Source: Prochlorococcus sp. AG-402-B05
Lineage (GTDB): Bacteria > Cyanobacteriota > Cyanobacteriia > PCC-6307 > Cyanobiaceae
Assembly: GCA_003279635.1 (NCBI GenBank)
Contig: QCHK01000009.1
Coordinates: 1 to 64,000, forward strand
Reading direction: 5' to 3'
DNA: 64,000 bases
The notes under the pieces were generated by a model. The model ran no database searches. It worked only from the letters and a program-made list of their open reading frames with translations, and was not told where the DNA came from. Below are positions 56,263 through 64,000 of the stretch, one piece after another. The position numbers were made by a program, and so were the translations under genes. Each line of letters opens with the position of its first letter. Within the stretch, counting starts at the first letter, position 1.

Positions 56263-56688
56263 TTATGCATCGTAAGTATTTTTACCGCTAAATTTCAAAC
56301 TTGCTGGATTAGGATTTTCACCGATGCGTCTATTGTTGTAGCCCTCTTTCAAGCGGCCTTCATTAGGTTTCTCAGAGAAAACCCCATCTTTAGGGAAAAG
56401 CAATTCTCTATCTCCTCCAGGATAAATTCTATATATTTTACTTGTTTCAATTCTTGGTTTAAATCCCCTCAATTGAGTATTCAAGGCAAAGCATTGCTCT
56501 TTTCTAGCAAAGTACATGAGGTTATCACCCTCATGCATTATTGCAGCTCCTCCTGTTGGAAGTTCAAAAACCTCAGACGTTTTACTTGTCCATGTAATTG
56601 CATATTTTTCTTCTGTTTCAGCGGAGTTTAATAATCCACCAGTGCTACCAATGTGCTTTGGAAGTGTTCCAGGTAATACTTCGGTCAT
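56263..56688 (-). CDS. psaD: Photosystem I reaction center subunit II
   Basis: [46 protein letters not shown] ... [25 protein letters not shown]. Confidence 0.98.
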   Translation of the reverse strand: MTEVLPGTLPKHIGSTGGLLNSAETEEKYAITWTSKTSEVFELPTGGAAIMHEGDNLMYFARKEQCFALNTQLRGFKPRIETSKIYRIYPGGDRELLFPKDGVFSEKPNEGRLKEGYNNRRIGENPNPASLKFSGKNTYDA

Positions 56689-56790
56689 GCTTTAAATTAA
56701 ATCAACTTTTTCTTTATATTTTTAAATTAGCACTTTATTTTGTGCCTTTTGACTCATTACACGTCAACTTCACACGCGTCAACATTAACC

Positions 56791-58176
56791 CTAAAGATCA
56801 AATTCTTTTGATTCAGAAACAGGAAAAAATATCGTCATTCCACTATCTCGTCTATTAGTAAGACGTCCACCAAGGCTTTTCAAAAGCCTTTGAGTTGCAG
56901 CCTGACTAAGTTGCAAATTACCCGTAGCTGGATTCCAACTTAGTACTGGTCCAATTTCTTCATTGGAACCACTTCCTGATAATCCAGAATGATTAGTAGC
57001 TGAAAGCTGAGTTAAAATTTGAAGTTTTAGTCTCTGTCCAGCTGGTCTTAATTTCAAAGTTAATTCTCCACCCGCTTGTAAGCCTCGACTGTTCCTGTCA
57101 ATCAGACCTGTCAACATTAATTCAAGTCCTTCTGAGTCACTCAAAACTTTTGGTAACTCCGGTGTGATATCAAGAATAAGCGTCAAGCCTTTTCGCTCTA
57201 ATTGACTTTTCCAGACTGGAGAAAGCATTGTGAGCATTTGCCCCAAATCGGTTAAAGCTAAATTTGTTTGTTTAGGCTTGCTTCTCTCTAGCTCCACTGC
57301 ATTAAAAATCAAACCAAAACGATCAATTTGTTCCGTACATTCAATATCTATTTGCTTCAAACGCGATTCAACGACTTTAGGTAAATCTTGCTTTCTTAAA
57401 AGAGATCTTATTAAGGTTCTTATTGTTGCCAAAGGGGTTCTGATTTCATGTGTTAATGCCTCTAGCAAGGAAATTTCACTATTTTTTGAACTAGATTTGT
57501 GATCATTAATTACATTGTCTGGCAAAGTTTGAATATTTAGACTTGGTGCAATATCTGCTAGACGATGAGATAAGAGAGGCCAAAATACTTGAGATAAATC
57601 ATCATTTGTTTTTAGCTGTCCCATCTCTCCTAATGCATTTCGCAGATTATTTGCTTGTTCAACATTTTCTGTATTCAATCTTTTATCAAGTAGTGTCAAA
57701 AGATCGCTTAAAGTCTCCGGATCACTTCGCATTAATAATTTCCTTTCATGAGGTCTACCTTCCAGAGCCAAAGCTATTTGGATTTCAGGAGTAATAACTA
57801 TTAGCAATGGATCATTTCCATCTTCCTCTAGAAGAGACAAGCGCTCATAGACTGCAGAATCATTATAGAAATCCATTGAAGCCGATTGACTGGGAGGCAA
57901 CATCCCCATAGAAGGATATGAAATGTTTAACAAGTCTTTTGGCGCCCAAACCCATCCTTGAAATTTCTTAAGTAATTTAGGTTCGTAAAGTGCAGGCAAA
58001 GGCGAAGACAACCACAAACCTCTTGTGAGGTTCATTGGCAACAAAATATCTGACTGGAGAGTATCAAGAGCAGCCCACCACATTCTCCTTACTGCGGATT
58101 CACTTTTTGTGGCATGAGGAACGCCCTCAGCCATTCTTTTTTGTAAGGCTTGAATAGTTACTAGAGGCGTACTCAC
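56791..58176 (-). CDS. Histidine-kinase-like protein: intact H-box, degenerate HATPase
   Basis: EALTHEIRTPLATIRTLIRSLLRK H-box; C-terminal LSQAATQRLLKSLGGRLTNRRDSGMTIFFPV resembles the HATPase end but lacks DxGxG. Confidence 0.75.
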   Translation of the reverse strand: MSTPLVTIQALQKRMAEGVPHATKSESAVRRMWWAALDTLQSDILLPMNLTRGLWLSSPLPALYEPKLLKKFQGWVWAPKDLLNISYPSMGMLPPSQSASMDFYNDSAVYERLSLLEEDGNDPLLIVITPEIQIALALEGRPHERKLLMRSDPETLSDLLTLLDKRLNTENVEQANNLRNALGEMGQLKTNDDLSQVFWPLLSHRLADIAPSLNIQTLPDNVINDHKSSSKNSEISLLEALTHEIRTPLATIRTLIRSLLRKQDLPKVVESRLKQIDIECTEQIDRFGLIFNAVELERSKPKQTNLALTDLGQMLTMLSPVWKSQLERKGLTLILDITPELPKVLSDSEGLELMLTGLIDRNSRGLQAGGELTLKLRPAGQRLKLQILTQLSATNHSGLSGSGSNEEIGPVLSWNPATGNLQLSQAATQRLLKSLGGRLTNRRDSGMTIFFPVSESKEFDL

Positions 58177-58265
58177 GAGAACCTTAAAACCTCATACAAA
58201 CCTTTAAACCCATTTGATTGGTTAGATTTTAAAGGATGAAAAAGCATAAAAAGTAGGGTTAGAAC

Positions 58266-58482
58266 TCTTGAGGTTTGCTTATTTGTCTATTTAAAAATTC
58301 ATTAAAATCTCTCTAGACAAATTAAGATCATTGGCGTTAGTTTGTCTATGAGTAAGGATTAGTAAGGAGAAATAAGCCTTAGAATCCTCGTAATTTAATA
58401 ATAACCAATTCAATTAAAATAATGTTTAATCTAAAAGTGAGGATTCCTTCCTTTACATAGACAAAAAAACCTAACCTCAAGA
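58266..58482. other. Nested inverted-repeat element (candidate structured RNA or MITE-like remnant)
   Basis: TCTTGAGGTT (58266-58275)/AACCTCAAGA (58473-58482); ATTTGTCTA (58281-58289)/TAGACAAAT (58314-58322); TTTGTCTATG (58341-58350)/CATAGACAAA (58456-58465); GAATCCTC (58382-58389)/GAGGATTC (58439-58446). Confidence 0.6.
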
Positions 58483-58568
58483 TGGTATTGGTATTAACCA
58501 TAATGATTCAAAAGCTCTATTTTGACTCAATTAATACGTTTACAAAAAATATAAGCAAAAGTATCTAT

Positions 58569-59843
58569 TCAAAGATTTCTTCTTATTGACTGACCTCGTC
58601 TAGATACAGATAAACAAAAGCCCAGACTTATAAAATTGACAAATAACGCAGTTCTTCCATAGCTCATAAAAGGTAAAGGGATTCCAGTCACAGGACCTAG
58701 GCCAATAGTCATAAATATATTCACCATAATTTGAAAGATAAACATTGAAGTTATTCCAATCACAATCAAAGATTCAAAATCAGTATGCGCCTCAATGGCT
58801 ATTTTTATTAATCGCCAAATTAGAATAAAAAATAAAAATAAGACCAATAAAGTTCCTAAAAAACCTGTCTCTTCTCCAAGAGCACTAAAGATGAAATCTG
58901 TATGCTGCTCTGGAATAAATTTTAATTTAGTTAATTGACCTTGCATCAGCCCTGATCCAAGCAATCCTCCAGATCCAATGCCTATTTTGCTTTGAAGCAT
59001 GTGATATCCACCACCTAAAGGATCTTGGCTAGGATTAAGAAAAAGAATTAGTCGATCTTTTTGGTAATCTCTTAAAACAGAATCCCAAATCCAAGGAGAG
59101 ATTTTCGCTATTAATGAATGAAAAAAGACAACTAATAAAGTTAGTAATTTTTTTTTATGTGGTAAAGACTTATAAGACAAAAAACCATTGATTGGGATCC
59201 ATATAAAAAGTCCAAATTTATATAAGTATGCGAGTAACCCCGTAACCAAAGTAGCCAAAATAATAAATGCCCACTCATATGGCATCCCTGACCAATACAA
59301 CATTCCAAGAAGTATTGCTCCAAAAACAAGAGATGTGCCAAGATCAGGTTGTATAAAAACCAAAATCCAAGGCAAAAAGGAAACGAATAAAGGTTTGATT
59401 AAATGAGATAAATCTGAAAACCTTTTTTGATCTAAGATAGAAGCCAAGACAAGTATTAAGGTTAATTTTGCAAACTCAGAAGGTTGAATATACAAGCCTG
59501 CAAAGCTCAACCATCTTCTTGCTCCCAAGGCAGAAGTACCACTAAAATTCACATATAAAAGTGTTGAAATAGTCAAAAAATATATTGTTGGAATATATTT
59601 TCTTAAATCTTGTAAAGGAAATTGAGCTAAAAAATAAATAATTAAAGATCCTATATAACCAATAATTGCATGTTGATACCAATCTGTAATCCCAATATTT
59701 CTTTGAGTACTCGCAATTAAAAAACAAGACAAATGTACTAAAATAAAAGGAACAATCCAAATTAAGAAATTTATATCTTTCCAAATCTTTTTATTTCTAA
59801 CTATTTTAAAAGAAGATATTTTATAGCGTCCAAAACCCATCAT
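58569..59843 (-). CDS. rodA: Rod-shape-determining protein RodA (SEDS family)
   Basis: WLSFAGLYIQPSEFAKLTLILVLASIL; QPDLGTSLVFGAILLGMLYWSG; LGPVTGIPLPFMSYG. Confidence 0.95.
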   Translation of the reverse strand: MMGFGRYKISSFKIVRNKKIWKDINFLIWIVPFILVHLSCFLIASTQRNIGITDWYQHAIIGYIGSLIIYFLAQFPLQDLRKYIPTIYFLTISTLLYVNFSGTSALGARRWLSFAGLYIQPSEFAKLTLILVLASILDQKRFSDLSHLIKPLFVSFLPWILVFIQPDLGTSLVFGAILLGMLYWSGMPYEWAFIILATLVTGLLAYLYKFGLFIWIPINGFLSYKSLPHKKKLLTLLVVFFHSLIAKISPWIWDSVLRDYQKDRLILFLNPSQDPLGGGYHMLQSKIGIGSGGLLGSGLMQGQLTKLKFIPEQHTDFIFSALGEETGFLGTLLVLFLFFILIWRLIKIAIEAHTDFESLIVIGITSMFIFQIMVNIFMTIGLGPVTGIPLPFMSYGRTALFVNFISLGFCLSVSRRGQSIRRNL

Positions 59844-59852
59844 TAATTTAAA

Positions 59853-60944
59853 TCAATGGTTAACAGATAATGCATTACACAAAGTTCCAGCAAGTTCTAA
59901 AAATACTTTTGCTGTTATTGAATCTCTAGATGTATGTACGACAGGTAGATCCTTGCCTGTGCCTGAAAAAGTATCTGTCTCTATTGGTATCTTAGAGAGT
60001 AAAGGGACATTATTCTCATTAGCTAATTGACTACCTCCTCCTGAACCAAAAATCTTGTATGATTTTTCTGGCTGATCTGGAGGGATAAAATAGGTCATAT
60101 TTTCTACAACTCCGAGTACAGGAATATTCATTTGTTTAAACATTGCCAAGCTCCTTCTTGAGTCTTGAAGAGATACATTTTGTGGAGTAGTAACTATTAT
60201 CACACCTGCCATGGGAACTGCCTGAGCCAAAGAAAGTTGGGCATCTCCAGTCCCAGGAGGAAGATCTACTATTAAAAAATCACGTTCACCCCAAGAAGCT
60301 TGATATAAAAATTGTCTAATAATTCCATTAAGCATGGGGCCACGCCAAATTACTGGCTGATTTTGATCAATTAATAATCCCATTGAAACCATTCCTATTC
60401 CACAAGTTTCAATGGGAATAATCTTTTGATCTGCCCCCGAACCACTGACTTCAGGAGTTATTTCGCTAACACCGAGCATGTAGGGCGTATTTGGTCCATA
60501 AATATCAGCATCAAGCAATCCGACCTTAAAACCTTTTTGACTCAGGGCACAAGCCAAATTTACGGCAACAGTACTTTTACCAACACCCCCTTTACCGCTA
60601 CTTATGGCTATGACATTTTTCACTTTTGGTATTGCAGTTAATCCCTGAGATTGACCACCATGGCCAGCTTGACCAATAGGAGACTCCTTCGATGGAGATG
60701 AATCACCTATCTCTATTTGTACTTCTTCTATATCTTCCAATGACTTAATACTTTCCCTAATATCATCTGCCATCTGACCTCTTTCAGCTATCGCAAAATC
60801 AGGGAGATTTAGTCTTACAACAATTTTCGGTGGCTTTACTGAAACTATTTCCAGCCATCCGAGTTCAACAATAGATCGTTCACTTCCGACATCCTTCACT
60901 GAATGAAACGCTTTTAAAACCTTCTCGTTGATTTGCATTCTCAA
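59853..60944 (-). CDS. mrp: Mrp/NBP35-type Fe-S cluster carrier ATPase
   Basis: VIAISSGKGGVGKSTVAVNLACALSQKGFKVGLLDADIYGPNTPYMLG. Confidence 0.96.
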   Translation of the reverse strand: MRMQINEKVLKAFHSVKDVGSERSIVELGWLEIVSVKPPKIVVRLNLPDFAIAERGQMADDIRESIKSLEDIEEVQIEIGDSSPSKESPIGQAGHGGQSQGLTAIPKVKNVIAISSGKGGVGKSTVAVNLACALSQKGFKVGLLDADIYGPNTPYMLGVSEITPEVSGSGADQKIIPIETCGIGMVSMGLLIDQNQPVIWRGPMLNGIIRQFLYQASWGERDFLIVDLPPGTGDAQLSLAQAVPMAGVIIVTTPQNVSLQDSRRSLAMFKQMNIPVLGVVENMTYFIPPDQPEKSYKIFGSGGGSQLANENNVPLLSKIPIETDTFSGTGKDLPVVHTSRDSITAKVFLELAGTLCNALSVNH

Positions 60945-61118
60945 TTTCTATTACATTTGATAATAGTAAAAAATTCGGCACATATTCCACCTCATTATCC
61001 AATGATATTGACTTTAGTAATAAGTAAAAACTATTCGCAATACAAACTTTTCCAATATTGGTGTGAAATGTGCATCATTTAAAAGTATTTTTTTAAAGAA
61101 AGCAAAATACAATTAGTT

Positions 61119-62165
61119 TTGTCCTCCTCACAAGATCAAGCCAATTTACCGGCAAACAATTCAAGAGATCGAGCAAAAAAGCTTGTTTTAGAGCTTCAAG
61201 ATGAAATTTGCGCTGGCTTAGAGAGTATTGATGGAGAAGGCAAATTCCTAGAAGAATCTTGGGAGAGACCAGAGGGTGGTGGTGGACGCTCAAGAGTCTT
61301 GAAAGATGGAAAAATCTTCGAGCAGGGAGGGGTGAATTTTTCTGAAGTACATGGCAATGAACTTCCACCCTCAATCATTAGCCAAAGACCAGAAGCAAAA
61401 GGTCACTCTTGGTTTGCGACAGGAACCTCAATGGTTCTTCACCCGAAAAGTCCCTATATACCAACTGTTCATCTTAATTACAGATATTTCGAAGCAGGTC
61501 CTGTTTGGTGGTTTGGGGGAGGGGCTGATTTAACGCCTTTCTATCCATATCTATCTGACACTCGTCACTTTCACTCATGCCATAAAACTGCATGTGACAC
61601 AATTGACAAAGATCTACATAAGGTTTTCAAACCTTGGTGTGACGAATATTTCTTTCTAAAACATAGAAATGAGACTAGAGGAGTTGGAGGTATTTTTTAT
61701 GATTATCAAGATGGATCCGGCTTACTTTATAAAGGACAAAATGCCAATGGGAAGGCCTCTAAAATCTCAAAAGAGCTAGGGGACTATTCTTTGAAGTGGG
61801 AAAATCTTTTTTCACTTGCCAAAGCATGCGGGCAGGCATTTCTGCCCTCCTATGAGCCAATAATAAAAAAGCGAAAAAATCAAAGCTTTTCAACTAAAGA
61901 ACGAGACTTTCAACTTTATAGGCGAGGTAGATATGCTGAGTTCAATTTAGTATGGGATAGAGGAACCATTTTTGGATTACAAACGAATGGAAGAACGGAG
62001 TCCATATTGATGTCATTACCACCCTTAGCAAGATGGGAGTATGGATATAAGCCAGAAGAAAATTCACGCGAGGCTCTATTAACAGATTTATTTACTAAGC
62101 CTCAAGATTGGTTTACAGATAAATCTCTGGAAGAGAGGTGTTTAACTCATCAAGCATTGGATTAG
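61119..62165 (+). CDS. hemF: Oxygen-dependent coproporphyrinogen III oxidase
   Basis: TTG start; [88 protein letters not shown]. Confidence 0.97.
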   Translation: MSSSQDQANLPANNSRDRAKKLVLELQDEICAGLESIDGEGKFLEESWERPEGGGGRSRVLKDGKIFEQGGVNFSEVHGNELPPSIISQRPEAKGHSWFATGTSMVLHPKSPYIPTVHLNYRYFEAGPVWWFGGGADLTPFYPYLSDTRHFHSCHKTACDTIDKDLHKVFKPWCDEYFFLKHRNETRGVGGIFYDYQDGSGLLYKGQNANGKASKISKELGDYSLKWENLFSLAKACGQAFLPSYEPIIKKRKNQSFSTKERDFQLYRRGRYAEFNLVWDRGTIFGLQTNGRTESILMSLPPLARWEYGYKPEENSREALLTDLFTKPQDWFTDKSLEERCLTHQALD

Positions 62166-62176
62166 ATACTGAACTT

Positions 62177-62932
62177 CTAGATTATTCCATTTAAAAAAGC
62201 CTGAACTATTTCAGTTGAAAGGAGCTTTATTGTTTTTTGCCTAGTTTTTAGATTTCTAAGATTTTGTTCTAGCAAACCCTCTAATTTACCAATTTCAAGA
62301 ACCCTTATTTGCCTTCTTGGAGCACCTAAACCTCCTCTAAATGAAACAGGAAACCGTCCAAATGTTCTGGCGATTGACTCATCTATTTTATTTGGTGTCT
62401 CAGAAAAAGGAGGGATTAATCCTGAACCAACACCATAAATACCATATGCATCAAAATGAATCTCAATCGCATACCCACCACTTTTAGCAAATCTCTTCCC
62501 TACTGACCAATTCGTTCTTGGATCATTAGCATCATCTATATTTCTTATTTCTGGGTCATAAGATCTGATGTTTAAACCTTTTTTTTTGCCAAGTTTAACA
62601 ATTGATTCTTGTAATTTTAAATTCCAAAAAAGTTCATCACTAATTTCTGGATGCATGGGATTCAAACCAAACTTGTCCACAGCTTCCCCAGGGGTGCCAG
62701 CACCAGCCAATCCCTGAGAGTCTGCGTGGCCAGCTAAAATTAAAATAGGGATATTTTTATCTACATCTTTAATGCCAACCCAAGTAGCAGGGAGATTAGA
62801 AGCTTCCCCTATGATCAGTTCAAAATCTTCTTTAAAATAAGAATTTCTAGTGTAATATTGTTGAGTAAAAGCATAAAAAGAAATTAAAAAAACTATTAAT
62901 TTTAAAGTATCTAATACTTTATTTCTCACCAC
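62177..62932 (-). CDS. N-acetylmuramoyl-L-alanine amidase-like protein (N-terminal signal anchor)
   Basis: ILILAGHADSQG, GGYAIEIHFDAYG, ELFWNLKLQESIVKLGKKKGLNIRSYDPE: Amidase_3-like layout. Confidence 0.55.
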   Translation of the reverse strand: MVRNKVLDTLKLIVFLISFYAFTQQYYTRNSYFKEDFELIIGEASNLPATWVGIKDVDKNIPILILAGHADSQGLAGAGTPGEAVDKFGLNPMHPEISDELFWNLKLQESIVKLGKKKGLNIRSYDPEIRNIDDANDPRTNWSVGKRFAKSGGYAIEIHFDAYGIYGVGSGLIPPFSETPNKIDESIARTFGRFPVSFRGGLGAPRRQIRVLEIGKLEGLLEQNLRNLKTRQKTIKLLSTEIVQAFLNGII

Positions 62933-62941
62933 TAAAATTAA

Positions 62942-63499
62942 TTAAATAGGAGAAGAAAGTAGTGAGTTTTCACTACTAAGCTCAAGACTTGCAGATAATT
63001 CCAACTGAATTGCTATCAGCTCATCACGATGAGCCTTGATTCGTAAAATGCTTATATCAGATATATCTGAACTTAATAACTTAACTTCTAATGATTCCTC
63101 TCGCTTGGATTTAATACGATAAATAATTCCAGCTAGAGGTGCACCAATGACAGCCAGTAATAAAGGCCACCAACTCAAAGAGGGATAAAGCTGAATCAAA
63201 ACAAGACCCAAGCAGGCTGAGCCCACTCCTCCGAGGCAAGATAAAAAAATCACCAAAAAGGCACTAGAAGCAACATTGCCACTAAAGATCAACAATTTCT
63301 CTTCAACATTACCTCCATTTTTCCTCCAACCACGTTCTTCCAACCAAAAACTAATGCCTTTCAAAACTTCTAGGGGAGGCAAAGGAGACTGAACATCTAC
63401 AATTGTTGTGCGGTCCTTACTAGCAGCTCGCAAAAAAAATCCCAAACCTATAGCCAATAGGATAGTGAGAAACAAAGTTGAGGAGAATGCAGATTGCAT
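62942..63499 (-). CDS. Membrane protein, possible cytochrome b6 cofactor-assembly (CCB-type) subunit
   Basis: N-terminal TM, PPLEVLKGISFWLEERGWRKNG, paired TM helices; reminiscent of cyanobacterial complex C assembly proteins. Confidence 0.5.
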   Translation of the reverse strand: MQSAFSSTLFLTILLAIGLGFFLRAASKDRTTIVDVQSPLPPLEVLKGISFWLEERGWRKNGGNVEEKLLIFSGNVASSAFLVIFLSCLGGVGSACLGLVLIQLYPSLSWWPLLLAVIGAPLAGIIYRIKSKREESLEVKLLSSDISDISILRIKAHRDELIAIQLELSASLELSSENSLLSSPI

Positions 63500-63686
63500 C
63501 TCAAAAATACGCTCATTATTATTTTAATTGTTCTGGAGAACATAGCTACAAAAATGAGCTAAAGAAATCAAAAGGTTTTAGAACAGATAAAATCGTTAAA
63601 TTTACTGAATATTTTTTATCATTGGAGGTTCTAGAATTAGATCATAGAAAAATTTCTGCTGAATTAAATTTCCACTAAACTTAATT

Positions 63687-64000
63687 ATGCCCAAAAAAAC
63701 CTATGAACCCTCGACTTTCAATATCTTTGATCGAGACATAGATAATGAAACTGAGATTGCTTTAAAATCATCTTCAGCTTTAGCAGTTGATACCGAAGCC
63801 ATGGGATTAATTCATGGTAGGGATCGGCTTTGTTTAATACAAATATGTGATGAATTTGATAATGTTATTTGTATTCGTATAGAACGAAATCAACATTCAG
63901 CACCACACTTAAAATCTATTCTTGAGAACAAAAAAATTGAAAAAGTCTTTCATTTTGCAAGATTTGATGTCGCTGCCTTAGCAAGTAATCTAAATATTGA
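63687..64000 (+). CDS. RNase D-like 3'-5' exonuclease, N-terminal part (3' truncated by window)
   Basis: MPKKTYEPSTFNIFDRDIDNETEIALKSSSALAVDTEAMGLIHGRDRLCLIQICDEFDN...KVFHFARFDVAAL; DEDD exonuclease motif I (DTEAMGL). Confidence 0.85.
   Translation, partial: MPKKTYEPSTFNIFDRDIDNETEIALKSSSALAVDTEAMGLIHGRDRLCLIQICDEFDNVICIRIERNQHSAPHLKSILENKKIEKVFHFARFDVAALASNLNI

Noticed and set aside
56740-56765. GCAC-TTTATTTT-GTGC hairpin between psaD and the histidine-kinase-like gene
   Set aside because: Only a 4-bp core stem in AT-rich spacer; could be chance.
63478-63678. 66-aa plus-strand ORF before the RNase D-like gene
   Set aside because: Overlaps the start of the CCB-like gene, has no recognisable motif, and AT-rich composition makes chance ORFs of this size common.
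1-64000. CRISPR arrays, transposases, integrases, prophage or genomic-island signatures
   Set aside because: None seen. The window is dominated by core housekeeping and photosynthesis genes, and the three tRNAs have no integrase or duplicated 3' ends next to them.

Overview
The window is a contiguous, gene-dense, AT-rich stretch of a cyanobacterial chromosome. Gene content and protein sequences point to a marine picocyanobacterium of the Prochlorococcus type. Contents in order: 3' part of gltB; lipA; a CbiG/CobJ fusion; psaA-psaB; psaL-psaI; cell-envelope genes (glycosyltransferase, NlpC/P60, serine hydrolase, alr); the large ribosomal-protein block on the minus strand (prfA-rpmE-rpsI-rplM-truA-rplQ-rpoA-rpsK-rpsM-rpmJ-adk-secY ... 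rplC); ndhN-ldpA; recA; tyrA; a CrtD/CrtISO-like gene; a JAMM peptidase plus MoeZ-like E1/rhodanese pair; a tandem-domain CobO; larE; speD; recF; ppc-gshA-trpE; psaD; a histidine-kinase-like gene; rodA; mrp; hemF; an amidase-like gene; and the 5' end of an RNase D-like gene. There are tRNA-Ser(GCT), tRNA-Gln(TTG) and tRNA-Arg(CCG). Three small genes missing from the supplied ORF track were read by eye: psaI, rpmJ and a 44-aa membrane peptide. I found no CRISPR array, transposase or prophage. The most interesting non-coding signals are a ~217-bp nested inverted-repeat element between rodA and the histidine-kinase-like gene (58266-58482) and a highly structured psaA leader with a possible pseudoknot (5824-5918). 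Other leads are a LexA-box-like dyad inside the recA promoter, a recF reading frame whose conserved N-terminus appears to need an ATT start, and a 12-unit hexapeptide (A[DE]KKA[LA]) repeat protein. No tools were run; all structure and homology statements come from reading the sequence.
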